A DNA stretch of 64,000 bases. Source: Pseudomonadota bacterium. Its GTDB lineage: Bacteria; Pseudomonadota; Gammaproteobacteria; Burkholderiales; Rhodocyclaceae. Below are positions 1 to 9,629 of this stretch, piece by piece; within the stretch, counting starts at the first letter, position 1; every line of letters begins with the position of its first letter. Below the pieces are notes generated by a model. That model was given only the letters and a program-made list of their open reading frames with translations. It was not told where the DNA came from and did no database searches. The position numbers and the translations under genes are program-made. Location: the NCBI GenBank assembly GCA_029780075.1, contig JAKOZI010000085.1, forward strand, positions 1 to 64,000. Reading direction: 5' to 3'.

Positions 1-1088
1 GATTCCAGGTACTCCGCCAGGACCTGTTGCGTGACCGGATTGGTGGCGCCGCTGGTAATCGTCTTCTGCAAGGCGATGCGTGCCCGATAGCGGCCGGCAG
101 CCACGAAGCCGATGCGTAGCGCCGGTGACAGGCACTTGGAAAACGACGAGCAGAGCATCACATTGCCGGCCGTGTCGAACGCCTTGATCGGTCGAGGACG
201 CTCATTGCAGAAGTGGAGATCGCCATAGATGTCATCCTCGATGACAGCCAGATTGCGTTCTGCAGACAGCCTGGCGAGGCGGCGCTTGTGCTCGTCCGGC
301 ATGATGCTGCCCAATGGATTGCTGGCGTTGGGCACCAGCAGACAAGCAGCAACCTTGCCTTGGCGAGTAGCCAGATCAAGGGCCTCGATCGACAGGCCGC
401 TGTGCGGGTCGGTGGGAATTTCGAGCGCCTTCAGCCCGAGCGTTTCGAGCAACTGCAGCATCAGGTAATAAGCCGGTGATTCAACGGCCACCGTGTCTCC
501 CGGTTGCGTTACCGCCCGCAGGCAGAGTCCCAGGGCTTCGGTACAGGAATTGGTGATCACGAACTCGCTCGCGGCCAGTGGTCCGGCCCAGCCTACCGAG
601 CGTAAGACAAGCTGACGGACCAGCGCTGGCGTATCCATGTTGACATGGCTGCCGCCTTCGAGCAGGTGGGGATGTCGACGGGCGACGCCGCCGTAGAGTC
701 TTTGCAGGGCGGCCAGTGGCAACAGGGAACACGCGGGCAGGGCAGCCGCCAGAGGAGCGACCCCGGGTTGCATGCTGGTTTGCAATACCCGCATCAGCCG
801 CTGGCTGACATCGACCGGTACCGGCGCTTCCGGGGTTGACCTGGCGTTCGGTTGTGATCTTCGTGCTGCCGTATGGCGCACGAAGTACCCCGACTGCGGC
901 CGCGCCTCGACCAGGCCTCGGTCTTCGAGCCGGCGCAAAGCCTGCAGCACGGTCGACACGGAGAGCCGCCGCTCGCGCGACAGGCGCCGCACCGACGGCA
1001 AACGCTCGCCGGGCCGCAGGTTGCCGGCCACGATGATGCCACCCAGATCCTCTGCCAGCCGTTCGTAACGCAAGAGTTCATTTTCCAT
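1..1088 (-). CDS. GntR/MocR family transcriptional regulator with PLP-dependent aminotransferase domain (partial, runs off window start)
   Basis: Minus frame from ATG at 1088 reads MENELLRYERLAEDLGGIIVAGNLRPGERLPSVRRLSRERRLSVSTVLQALRRLEDRGLVEARPQSGYFVR (GntR wHTH), then aminotransferase-like ...FVITNSCTEALGLCLRAV...LVPNASNPLGSIMPDEHKRRL...IEDDIYGDL. Not in ORF track because no stop lies within the window. Confidence 0.88.
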   Translation of the reverse strand, partial: MENELLRYERLAEDLGGIIVAGNLRPGERLPSVRRLSRERRLSVSTVLQALRRLEDRGLVEARPQSGYFVRHTAARRSQPNARSTPEAPVPVDVSQRLMRVLQTSMQPGVAPLAAALPACSLLPLAALQRLYGGVARRHPHLLEGGSHVNMDTPALVRQLVLRSVGWAGPLAASEFVITNSCTEALGLCLRAVTQPGDTVAVESPAYYLMLQLLETLGLKALEIPTDPHSGLSIEALDLATRQGKVAACLLVPNASNPLGSIMPDEHKRRLARLSAERNLAVIEDDIYGDLHFCNERPRPIKAFDTAGNVMLCSSFSKCLSPALRIGFVAAGRYRARIALQKTITSGATNPVTQQVLAEYLE

Positions 1089-1099
1089 TCGCCTCACCA

Positions 1100-1183
1100 G
1101 TACAGTTGTGACGCACGGTGGCCAGTACAATTCGCTGAATTCACAATTGTGCTGGTTACAATTGGATTATATTGTAACTGTAC
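1100..1183. promoter_or_regulatory. Candidate divergent operator/promoter region for the MocR-type regulator
   Basis: TTACAAT (1156-1162)/ATTGTAA (1171-1177) inverted repeat, CACAATTGTG palindrome (1142-1151), and outer GTACAGTT (1100-1107)/AACTGTAC (1176-1183) pair. Confidence 0.5.
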
Positions 1184-1235
1184 CCTTGAGGCCAGCTGCC
1201 CTACACTCCTCGACGTCAACACCAGGAGAAACGCC

Positions 1236-1574
1236 ATGGAACTCGACCTCTTCAACAGTGAGCTTTGCCTCGCCGACGACGCACCCATTCGCCTGCTCTC
1301 AGCCCGGGGGGTGCGAGTTCGCTGCACATCGGGCGTGGTGTGGCTGACCATCGCCGGAGAGGCCGGTGACATCTTCCTGGCTGCGGGTGATAGTTACCTC
1401 GTTCGCGGGCGTGGCCTGGCCTTGCTGGAAGCCATCGGCGGTGGGCGGGTGAGGTTCGAAAAAGCCAGCCTACCCCTGTCAGCCTTATTCATCACCATGC
1501 TGAAAGGATGTTGGCGCAGGATCTGCTACTTCCCGGCAGCAGGCGGCGAGGCGCACGTCACCCCATCAGCGTGA
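1236..1574 (+). CDS. DUF2917-like small protein
   Basis: ATG at 1236 within ORF 873..1574; MELDLFNSELCLADDAPIRLLSARGVRVRCTSGVVWLTIAGEAGDIFLAAGDSYLVRGRGLALLEAIGGGRVRFEK resembles DUF2917. Confidence 0.65.
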   Translation: MELDLFNSELCLADDAPIRLLSARGVRVRCTSGVVWLTIAGEAGDIFLAAGDSYLVRGRGLALLEAIGGGRVRFEKASLPLSALFITMLKGCWRRICYFPAAGGEAHVTPSA

Positions 1575-1647
1575 GTATAATGCGGCTCCGTCCAGGCGGG
1601 GAACGGCTGGAGGAACAGGCGAGGGTCGTTTCAGCGAGTACGCAAGA

Positions 1648-3933
1648 ATGCATGATTTCTCTTCCCGTCAGACTGCTGCAATGATCCTTGCCATGACCCT
1701 GGCCAGTCCGCTATCCAGTTTCGGAGCGGAGGCGCCGGCCAGGGTGACCATTGATCTGACCAGCGGACCGATCAACACCTTTGTGCCTGCGGTTGCGCTT
1801 GGTGCCGGGGTCGATGGGCACTCGCGCGGTGATGCGGCGGCCATCTACCGACCGACGAACCTGCGCGCCATGCGTTCGGTCGGCCTGCGCCCACTCAGCT
1901 ATCGTCTGCGTACCGAGTTGGGCGTCGAGGCCTGGCACTGGAATCCACGCGGCAAATGGAGCGACAGCGAGCGCGCGCAAGGCTACTGGACTTCAGACGA
2001 CCAACCCGGCGCGCCGATTCTGGCGTCGTTTGGCTACCGCTTGCCGCGCCGCGGAAACACCGTCGACCAGGCTGAAGACAATGGTTACTCGCGACTGGCC
2101 GACGGCGATCTGAACACCTTCTGGAAGAGCAACCCCTATCTGGACCGCAGCTTCACTGGTGAGGACAACAGCCGCCATCCACAGTGGCTGATCGTCGATC
2201 TCGGAAAGAAGATGCCGGTGGACGCGATGCGCATCGCCTGGGGAATGCCGTATGCCGTGCGCTATCAGGTGCAGTATTGGGATGGCGAAGACGCTGCCCT
2301 CCCGGACGAGTATCCGAGCGGGCACTGGCAGACTTTCCCCGAGGGAGAGGTCAGACAGGGTAGTGGTGGCGATGAAAATCTGCGATTGGCCCGGCACGCG
2401 GTGGCGGTGCGCTATCTGCGTGTTCTGCTGGAAGTCTCGTCCGGCAGCCCTGCGCCAGGTGCGCACGATGCGCGTGACGCACTGGGCTACGCGGTGCGCG
2501 AGGTCTATGTGGGGGTGCTCGACGCGAACGACCGGTTGCACGATGCCGTACGACACGCCGCCAGCCACGACGGCCAGACGCGGATGTTTGTGTCGTCGAC
2601 CGACCCCTGGCATCGCGCCGAGGATCTCGACCCGGAGGTGGAGCAGGCCGGCATCGACCGCGTGTTCACCAGCGGGCTTGGCCACGGTCTGCCGATGCTG
2701 GTTCCGGTCGGCGTGCTGTACGACACCCCGGACAACGCCGCTGCGTTCCTGCGCTACCTGCGGCGACGCGCTTATCCGATTCGCGGTGTCGAGTTGGGCG
2801 AGGAACCGGATGGCCAGTACGTGGCTCCGGAAGACTATGGCGCCCTCTACCTGCAGGTGAGCGATGCTTTGCGCGCGGTCGATCCGGACGTGATCCTCGG
2901 GGGGCCGTCTTTCCAGTCCTTGTGGGATGCACCGATGATGGCCTGGTCCGGGACCTCGGTCGCCCCCGACCGACCGTGGCTGGCCCGACTGCTCGACTAT
3001 CTGCGCGTGCGGGAGCGCGCCGCCGACCTCGGTTTTCTGTCTTTCGAATGGTATCCCTTCGACGAGGTGTGTACGCCGCCCGCGGAACAGTTGCGGCAAG
3101 CGCCGGGATTACTGGCGGAGGCGATGGCGGAGATTTACCGACAGGGCCTGCCTCGCGGCACGCCGCTACTGATGACCGAGTACGGTTACTCGGCCTTCTC
3201 GACGCAGACCGCAGTTGATCTGCCCGGCGCGCTGTTCAATGCTGACGTCGTTGGGACATTCCTGACCGAGGGCGGTGCCGTCGCCTATCTGTACGGCTAT
3301 GAACCCGGCCCCCTGGACAAGGGGCCGGATTGCGACACCTGGGGTACGAACACCCTGTTCCTGTCCGACCAGCGGCGAAAGATTCTGGCGCGCACCGCCA
3401 CCTATCACGGCGCCAGGTTGCTGGCGCGTCAATGGGCGGGAAGCCCGACGCAAGCCCACGCGGTCTATCGCACCCGGGTCGATGATGAAGCGGTGGGCGA
3501 CGTTTCGCCGGTGAGCGCCTATGCGCTGCGGCGTCCTGATGGCTTGTGGTCGGTACTGCTGGTGAATAAGGATCCGCAACGGCAAAGGACCGTTGCGCTG
3601 CACTTCTCCGGTCCCGAGGCGAACGCGCTCACCCCGCTGCAGGGCTCGGCGGATCTGTACCAGTTCTCGGCCGCCCAGTATCGGTGGCGGGCCAATGGGG
3701 CGTTCGGGCGCCCGCAGCGCAGTCTCCCGCCGCAATACCGCCTGCTGCCTGGCCATCAGGCGCCGCTGCATCTGCGGTTGCCGCCGTGGTCCCTGACCGT
3801 AGTCCGCAGCCGGGCGCCGCAAGCCGGACAGCCGAACCCGACCGCGCACCCCGGCCGAGCGCATGCCAACCCTCAGCGGCGAACACTGGCTGTCAGCAGG
3901 CAAGGAACTCATCATGTCGCAGCAGCGTCCTGA
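1648..3933 (+). CDS. Secreted protein with F5/8 type C (discoidin-like) segment and glycoside hydrolase-like TIM-barrel segment
   Basis: Signal-peptide-like N-terminus; NGYSRLADGDLNTFWKSNPY...HPQWLIVDLGKKMPVDAMRIAWG (discoidin-like); later ...RGVELGEEPDGQYVAPEDYGALYLQVSDALRAVDPDVILGGPS... and LLMTEYGYS glycosidase-like motifs. Confidence 0.6.
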   Translation: MHDFSSRQTAAMILAMTLASPLSSFGAEAPARVTIDLTSGPINTFVPAVALGAGVDGHSRGDAAAIYRPTNLRAMRSVGLRPLSYRLRTELGVEAWHWNPRGKWSDSERAQGYWTSDDQPGAPILASFGYRLPRRGNTVDQAEDNGYSRLADGDLNTFWKSNPYLDRSFTGEDNSRHPQWLIVDLGKKMPVDAMRIAWGMPYAVRYQVQYWDGEDAALPDEYPSGHWQTFPEGEVRQGSGGDENLRLARHAVAVRYLRVLLEVSSGSPAPGAHDARDALGYAVREVYVGVLDANDRLHDAVRHAASHDGQTRMFVSSTDPWHRAEDLDPEVEQAGIDRVFTSGLGHGLPMLVPVGVLYDTPDNAAAFLRYLRRRAYPIRGVELGEEPDGQYVAPEDYGALYLQVSDALRAVDPDVILGGPSFQSLWDAPMMAWSGTSVAPDRPWLARLLDYLRVRERAADLGFLSFEWYPFDEVCTPPAEQLRQAPGLLAEAMAEIYRQGLPRGTPLLMTEYGYSAFSTQTAVDLPGALFNADVVGTFLTEGGAVAYLYGYEPGPLDKGPDCDTWGTNTLFLSDQRRKILARTATYHGARLLARQWAGSPTQAHAVYRTRVDDEAVGDVSPVSAYALRRPDGLWSVLLVNKDPQRQRTVALHFSGPEANALTPLQGSADLYQFSAAQYRWRANGAFGRPQRSLPPQYRLLPGHQAPLHLRLPPWSLTVVRSRAPQAGQPNPTAHPGRAHANPQRRTLAVSRQGTHHVAAAS

Positions 3934-6900
3934 CGATTGCCCACCCAGCCGGGCGGTAAGCCTGCGCGCCGACAAACCGGTCTTCTTCGATCCGGCCAGC
4001 AAGCGCTGGCCGCGCCTGCGGCTGGGAATGACGCTGATTGGCCTGACCGTGTCATTATTGCTGGGCGCGCTGGTACTGAGCATCCTCGCCAGTCCGGTGC
4101 TCCCGGCGCTGAATCTGTCGGGGGTGAGCTTTCTGCCGCAAGGCGCACATGCCTTGCCAGCCGTGCCTGCGCTGGCTCCCGAGCGTCCACTCACCCGTCG
4201 CGAGCGCGCCCTCCGTAATGACCAGCACAGATTGGCGAGCGAGCGCGCGCGCGAGCTGAAACAATTGTTGCAGTTGCGTAAGGCGGGCCCGGTTGCCCGT
4301 CGTCAGGCTCTGGCGATCGGGTTCTTTGTCAACTGGGACGACTCCAGCATGAGTTCTCTCAAGGAAAACCTGGGCAGTCTGGACATGGTGATCGCCGAAT
4401 GGCTGCATCTGGCAGCCGAGGATGGATCGCTGCGGGAGAACGATCCGACGCGAACCGCACAGGTGACCGAATACGTCCGTGCCCGTCGCCCCGAGGTGTC
4501 GATCGTGCCCCTGGTCAACAACTGGAACGGGCACGACTGGGAGGGTGCCAAGTTGGCGCGCATGTTGGCCAAGCCGGCAGCGCGGGCGCGGACCATCGAA
4601 CAATTGGTCGACTATGTGGAGCGAAACCGCTTTGCCGGCATCAGTATCGACTTCGAAAACGTGTCGACCAAGGCCCAGCCTGATTTCCAGCGTTTCATGG
4701 CGGAACTGTACGCCGCCATGCACCCGAAAAACCTGCTGGTCTCGGTCAATGTTCCGGCCAGTGACCCGGCCTTTGATTACCGCCGCCTGGTGCGTAGTGC
4801 CGATTACCTGATTCTGATGGCCTACGACGAACATTGGGCGACCAGCGCGCCCGGTCCGATCGCCAGTTTGCCGTGGTTCGCCAGCGTGCTGCGGCAGCGG
4901 CAGCGCGACATACCCGCCGAGAAGATGATCGTGGCCATCGGCAATTACGCCTATGACTGGCAATCAGGCCAGCCCGCCGAGGAGCGAACCTTCGAGGAGG
5001 CGGTGCTGGTGGCCAAGGAGTCGGAAGGCAAAATCAGGCTGGATCCGGCTTCCCTGAACCCGACTTTCGCTTATGCCGACGACAACGACCGCATTCACCA
5101 CGTGTGGATGCTCGACGCCGTGACCGCCTTCAACCAGTTGCTGGCAATCCGTAGCCTGCAGCCGCGCGGCGTCGCCCTGTGGCGGCTGGGCAGCGAGGAT
5201 CCGGCGTTGTGGCAGATCTTCGGCAAGGACACCCCCCTCGATGCGGTGCGCGCCGCGGAGCTCGGCAACATCCGCTTTGCCTACGGCGTGGACTATGAAG
5301 GCAAGGGCGAGATCCTTGAAGTGACGGCAAAACCACAGACCGGCAGTCGGATCATCGAATTCGACGCCAAGCGCGGGCTGATCAGCTCCGAGCGGTTCAC
5401 GGCTTTCCCTTCGCCCTACGTCATCACCCGTCACGGCGGCGCGGAGCGCAAGGTTGTGTTGACCTTTGACGATGGTCCCGATCTTCAATACACCCCGCAG
5501 GTGCTGGATGCCTTGCGCCTGGCGGGAGTGCCGGCGGCCTTTTTCATCATGGGCGTGAATGGTCAGATGCATCCGGAGCTGCTGCGCCGCATGCTCGACG
5601 AAGGCCACGAAATCGGCAATCACACCTTCACGCACCCCAATATTTCGACCATCTCGCCGCTGCAGTTCCAGCTCGAACTCTCGGCGACCCAGCATCTGCT
5701 GGCCAGCGTGGTCGGCCGGCATTCACTGCTGTTCCGCCCACCCTACGCGGTAGACGCCGAGCCGGAGACCATCGACCAGGTGCGCCCCATCGAACTGGCC
5801 GCCGAGCAGGGTTATCTCGTGGTCGGCATGCAGATCGATCCGGATGACTGGAAACGCCCGGGGGTCGCCGAGATCGTTCGGCGTACCGTCGAGCAGGCGG
5901 AGCGCGGTGAAGGCAACATCGTGCTGTTGCATGATTCCGGCGGTGATCGCAGCCAGACGGTGCAGGCGATCCCCCGCATCGTCGAGGAATTGCGGCGACG
6001 GGGCTTCCAGTTCGTCAGCGTTTCCGAGCTGCTCGGGCGCAGCCGCGACGCGGTGATGCCGCCGGTGCCCCCGGAAACCCGCTGGCGGATCTGGCTGGAC
6101 GGTGCCGCTTTCGGGGTGCTCAACTGGTCGGCCGCGACGGTCCATTGGTTATTCCTGCTGGGCATCGTGCTGGGCATTGCACGTTTGTTGTTTGTCGGCG
6201 CGCTGGCCATTTACCAGCGTTGGCAGCAGCGTCGCGAGGTCTTCGATCCGGAATATTCGCCAACGGTGGCCCTGGTGATCCCGGCCTACAACGAGGAAAA
6301 GGTGATCGTACAGACCATTGCCTCGCTGCTCGCTTGCGAGACGCCCCGGAAGCTCGAGATCATCGTCGTTGATGACGGTTCCAGCGATGCCACCTATCGT
6401 GTGGCGCGCGAGGCTTTTGCTGGCGACCCGCGCGTGCGGGTGTACTCGGTGGTCAATGGCGGCAAGCCGGCGGCGCTCAACTTCGGGATGGCGCAGTCCG
6501 ATGCCGAGATCGTGGTGGCCCTCGATGCCGACACGGTGTTTACCCGTGACACAATTGTCAAACTGGTCAGGCATTTCGTCGATCCAAAGATCGGCGCGGT
6601 CGCCGGCAACACCAAGGTCGGCAACCGGATCAACCTGCTGACCCGCTGGCAGGCGCTCGAGTACATCACCAGCCAGAACCTGGACCGGCGGGCCTTCGAC
6701 GTTCTCAACTGCATTACCGTGGTCCCCGGCGCCGTGGGCGCCTGGCGGCGAGAACTGATCGAGCGGGTCGGCGGCTTCACCGACCTGACCCTGGCCGAGG
6801 ACGCCGATCTGACCCTGGCGATCCGCAAGCTGGGCTACTCGATTGTCTATGAGGACGAGGCGGTGGCCCTCACCGAGGCGCCCGATACCGTGCGCGGCTT

Positions 6901-7417
6901 CATCCGGCAACGCTACCGCTGGATGTACGGCACGATGCAGGCGGCGTGGAAGCATCGCGACGTGCTGTTCAGGCCCCGTTACGGCGCGCTGGGCTTTGTC
7001 GCCCTGCCGAACGTGATCGTGTTCCAGGTCCTGTTCCCGCTGGTCTCACCGATCATGGACCTGCTGCTGATCGGGTCGCTGGGATCGGCGGCGTTCAATC
7101 ACTGGCAACACCCGGAAGAGTATTCCCCGGACGCCTTGTGGCGGGTATTGTTCTACTACGCGCTGTTCGTGACCGTGGACTACCTGGCGGCCATTCTGGC
7201 TTTTACCCTGGAGCGCAAGGAAAGTTGGTGGCTGCTGATCTGGTTGTTCTGGCAACGCTTCTTCTACCGGCAGCTGATGTACTACGTGGCCATCAAGAGC
7301 ACCCTGACCTCGCTGCGCGGGGTGCTGGTGGGCTGGGGCAGAATCGACCGCAAGGCGACCGTGCAGGCGGTGAGTGGATCGCGGATCCGGGAAACGGGCG
7401 CGGCAGGCGTCGATTGA
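3914..7417 (+). CDS. Triple-domain membrane enzyme: GH18-like glycosyl hydrolase, NodB polysaccharide deacetylase, family 2 glycosyltransferase
   Basis: ATG 3914 in ORF 3863..7417; N-terminal TM; GISIDFENV (GH18-like); VVLTFDDGPD...HEIGNHTFTHPN (NodB); VALVIPAYNEEKVI...VVDDGSSDAT...GGKPAALNFG...QRYRWMYG (processive GT2). Confidence 0.9.
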   Translation: MSQQRPDDCPPSRAVSLRADKPVFFDPASKRWPRLRLGMTLIGLTVSLLLGALVLSILASPVLPALNLSGVSFLPQGAHALPAVPALAPERPLTRRERALRNDQHRLASERARELKQLLQLRKAGPVARRQALAIGFFVNWDDSSMSSLKENLGSLDMVIAEWLHLAAEDGSLRENDPTRTAQVTEYVRARRPEVSIVPLVNNWNGHDWEGAKLARMLAKPAARARTIEQLVDYVERNRFAGISIDFENVSTKAQPDFQRFMAELYAAMHPKNLLVSVNVPASDPAFDYRRLVRSADYLILMAYDEHWATSAPGPIASLPWFASVLRQRQRDIPAEKMIVAIGNYAYDWQSGQPAEERTFEEAVLVAKESEGKIRLDPASLNPTFAYADDNDRIHHVWMLDAVTAFNQLLAIRSLQPRGVALWRLGSEDPALWQIFGKDTPLDAVRAAELGNIRFAYGVDYEGKGEILEVTAKPQTGSRIIEFDAKRGLISSERFTAFPSPYVITRHGGAERKVVLTFDDGPDLQYTPQVLDALRLAGVPAAFFIMGVNGQMHPELLRRMLDEGHEIGNHTFTHPNISTISPLQFQLELSATQHLLASVVGRHSLLFRPPYAVDAEPETIDQVRPIELAAEQGYLVVGMQIDPDDWKRPGVAEIVRRTVEQAERGEGNIVLLHDSGGDRSQTVQAIPRIVEELRRRGFQFVSVSELLGRSRDAVMPPVPPETRWRIWLDGAAFGVLNWSAATVHWLFLLGIVLGIARLLFVGALAIYQRWQQRREVFDPEYSPTVALVIPAYNEEKVIVQTIASLLACETPRKLEIIVVDDGSSDATYRVAREAFAGDPRVRVYSVVNGGKPAALNFGMAQSDAEIVVALDADTVFTRDTIVKLVRHFVDPKIGAVAGNTKVGNRINLLTRWQALEYITSQNLDRRAFDVLNCITVVPGAVGAWRRELIERVGGFTDLTLAEDADLTLAIRKLGYSIVYEDEAVALTEAPDTVRGFIRQRYRWMYGTMQAAWKHRDVLFRPRYGALGFVALPNVIVFQVLFPLVSPIMDLLLIGSLGSAAFNHWQHPEEYSPDALWRVLFYYALFVTVDYLAAILAFTLERKESWWLLIWLFWQRFFYRQLMYYVAIKSTLTSLRGVLVGWGRIDRKATVQAVSGSRIRETGAAGVD

Positions 7418-7501
7418 CCAATTGACCAGCTCCGGCTTGAACATCGAAACCGCAGCGGTCATAATCCCGAACTGTTCACCAGACGAGTCGCCGGCAGCGC
7501 C

Positions 7502-8554
7502 ATGAACGCACAAAAAGCAAGCACGCTTCTCGAAAAGGCCGCGCAAGCATTGCGCGGACACGGCCTGATGGTTTCGGTACAGAAACAGGAAGGTAGCGAA
7601 GGCCGCTGGCGATCGGCGACCTGCCTGGGTGTGCGCAAGGACAGATGTGGCACCGATTACGCCGCCGAAGTCCGATGCAAGGTCACGTCCGACAGCCTTG
7701 GGGCTATGGTGACGCAATTGCGACAGCCGGTTGACGTCGGCGATCCGCCCCTGCTCCTGATCACCGATCATGTCACGCGGCCGGTTGCCCACCGGTTGCG
7801 GGAACAGGAACAACAGTTCGCGGATGCCGCGGGTAATGCCTATCTGGAAGCTCGGGGTCTTTTCGTCTATGTCAGTGGGCGGAAGCCTGACGACCGGCGG
7901 AACTCCGTGCGCACCGCCAAGAGCTTCACCGCCACCCGGCTGAAAGTTCTTTTTGCGCTGATCTGTGATTCCGAGTTGGTGGCAGCGCCCTATCGCGTAC
8001 TCGCCGGTGCGGCAGATGTCTCCCCACGGACGCTGCCGGAGGTCCTGGCCGATCTGCAGCGGGATGGAACACTGACGGTCGTCGATAGGCGGCGGCGGTT
8101 CAACGCCAGCAAGCGACTACTCGACGACTGGGCACAGGCTTATGCCCTTGGCCTGCGCGGGAGCACCTTGAGCGGTCGTTATCGTGCCGCCGGTTTTGCT
8201 TCCTGGGCCGACTGGCCACTGAATCCGGCGCTGGCGCGCTGGGGCGGCGAGCCAGCGGCAACGCTGCTTGCCTGCGACCTGCAGCCGAGCGTGCTGACGC
8301 TTTATGCCGACAAATTGTCGGCGCGACTGGTGGCCCAGCAGAAACTCACAGCGGCAGGCCCCGTCGCGTACCAGAACCTGCTTGAAGTGCGCAAGCCGTT
8401 CTGGGGTCGCTCCCTGTCCCTCATCGGGCAGCGCGACACGGTCCCGCCGGCTCTGGTCTATGCGGACCTGCTGGCTACCGGCAACCCGCGCTGTCTGGAA
8501 GCTGCCCGAGCGATCTACGACGTCCGACTGGCGCGGCTCTTCCCGGAGTCTTGA
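7502..8554 (+). CDS. AbiEi-family (type IV TA antitoxin-like) protein, orphan
   Basis: FTATRLKVLFALI...RTLPEVLADLQRDGTL...RWGGEPAATLL...PSVLTLYA...PPALVYADLLATGNPRCLEAARAIYD pattern typical of AbiEi_2/COG4861 proteins. Confidence 0.65.
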   Translation: MNAQKASTLLEKAAQALRGHGLMVSVQKQEGSEGRWRSATCLGVRKDRCGTDYAAEVRCKVTSDSLGAMVTQLRQPVDVGDPPLLLITDHVTRPVAHRLREQEQQFADAAGNAYLEARGLFVYVSGRKPDDRRNSVRTAKSFTATRLKVLFALICDSELVAAPYRVLAGAADVSPRTLPEVLADLQRDGTLTVVDRRRRFNASKRLLDDWAQAYALGLRGSTLSGRYRAAGFASWADWPLNPALARWGGEPAATLLACDLQPSVLTLYADKLSARLVAQQKLTAAGPVAYQNLLEVRKPFWGRSLSLIGQRDTVPPALVYADLLATGNPRCLEAARAIYDVRLARLFPES

Positions 8555-9459
8555 GTTTTGCCTGCAGGTCTCGGTGAGGATTGGAGCGCTGGCTGATCTG
8601 GCGATGCCGACGACCGTGTAGCCGGACTGCCGGGCGAGAAATAAGTGGCGGCAAGACCGGAGATCACGATCATTACCATTGCCAGCCAGGTCCAGCCGTC
8701 ATGCGCCTCGTTCCAGAGCAGAATCCCGAACACGCTGGCAAATACGACCGTGCTGTAGGCCAGGGCGGCGGCGAACAGCGTCCGGCTACCGGCGTAGGCA
8801 TGGGTCATCGCCAGTTGGGCGGCGGTGGCGAAAGCCGCCACACCGAACAGCAGTGCGCCGCTGCGCAGGTCCAACGGATGGATCTCGCAAAACAACAGCC
8901 AGAAGCTGGCGCATACCGAGGACACCAGTGAAAAATAGAAGACCGTGCGCGTTTCCGGTTCGCCACGCGAACCCAGTTCGCGGACGCTGAAATAGGCCAT
9001 GCCGGCAAGAACGCCGGAAGCCAGACCAATCAGGCCGCCGACCCACAGTTCGGCGTGCAGGGTCGGTTTCAGGAGCAGACCCACACCGCCCAACCCGAGT
9101 GCCAGCGCGGCGACAATTCCCACGTTCAGGCGCATGCCGGAGAGTGCCAGATATACGGCGAGAAAGATCGCCGAGGTATAGTTGAGCGTCACTGCGGTTG
9201 CCAGCGGGAGCAGGGTGATGGCCCAGAAATAGGCACACAGCGCGGCGAAGCCGATCGCGCCGCGGCTGACCTGCCAGCGCCAGTGCGCTGTCTTCAGCGG
9301 CACGCCGCGCAGCCGGACCAGGGCATACATCAGCAACAACGACAGGATGCTGCGGAAAAACACGATTTCCACGGCGGAGTGCGTGGCGGCGGCCAGTTTC
9401 ACGCACACCCCCATGCAGGCAAACAGGAGGCTGGCAAGGAGCATCCACAGGGATTGCAT
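8515..9459 (-). CDS. EamA/DMT superfamily transporter
   Basis: Multi-TM protein MQSLWMLLASLLFACMGVCVKLAA... with two EamA repeats. Confidence 0.88.
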   Translation of the reverse strand: MQSLWMLLASLLFACMGVCVKLAAATHSAVEIVFFRSILSLLLMYALVRLRGVPLKTAHWRWQVSRGAIGFAALCAYFWAITLLPLATAVTLNYTSAIFLAVYLALSGMRLNVGIVAALALGLGGVGLLLKPTLHAELWVGGLIGLASGVLAGMAYFSVRELGSRGEPETRTVFYFSLVSSVCASFWLLFCEIHPLDLRSGALLFGVAAFATAAQLAMTHAYAGSRTLFAAALAYSTVVFASVFGILLWNEAHDGWTWLAMVMIVISGLAATYFSPGSPATRSSASPDQPALQSSPRPAGKTQDSGKSRASRTS

Positions 9460-9629
9460 CGGTGGGTTTCGCGGCAGGATAAGCGGCGGATCTTACCCCC
9501 AAGCCGGCGCGCGCGGGTTTCCGTTGCCAGAGCCACGCGTCGGCCAGGTGACGCGTACCGCTCTCGATCGCGTTAGACTGTGCGCTTCGCCAATTACAGG
9601 CCGGCATTCAGCCGCGCCAGGCCGACGCC

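Noticed and set aside
1993-3099. Long antisense ORF (368 aa) opposite the discoidin/glycosidase-like gene, and many similar ones (28594-30330, 41790-43772, 19346-21286)
   Set aside because: Typical antisense shadow ORFs in GC-rich DNA: no recognisable domains and complete overlap with strongly supported genes.
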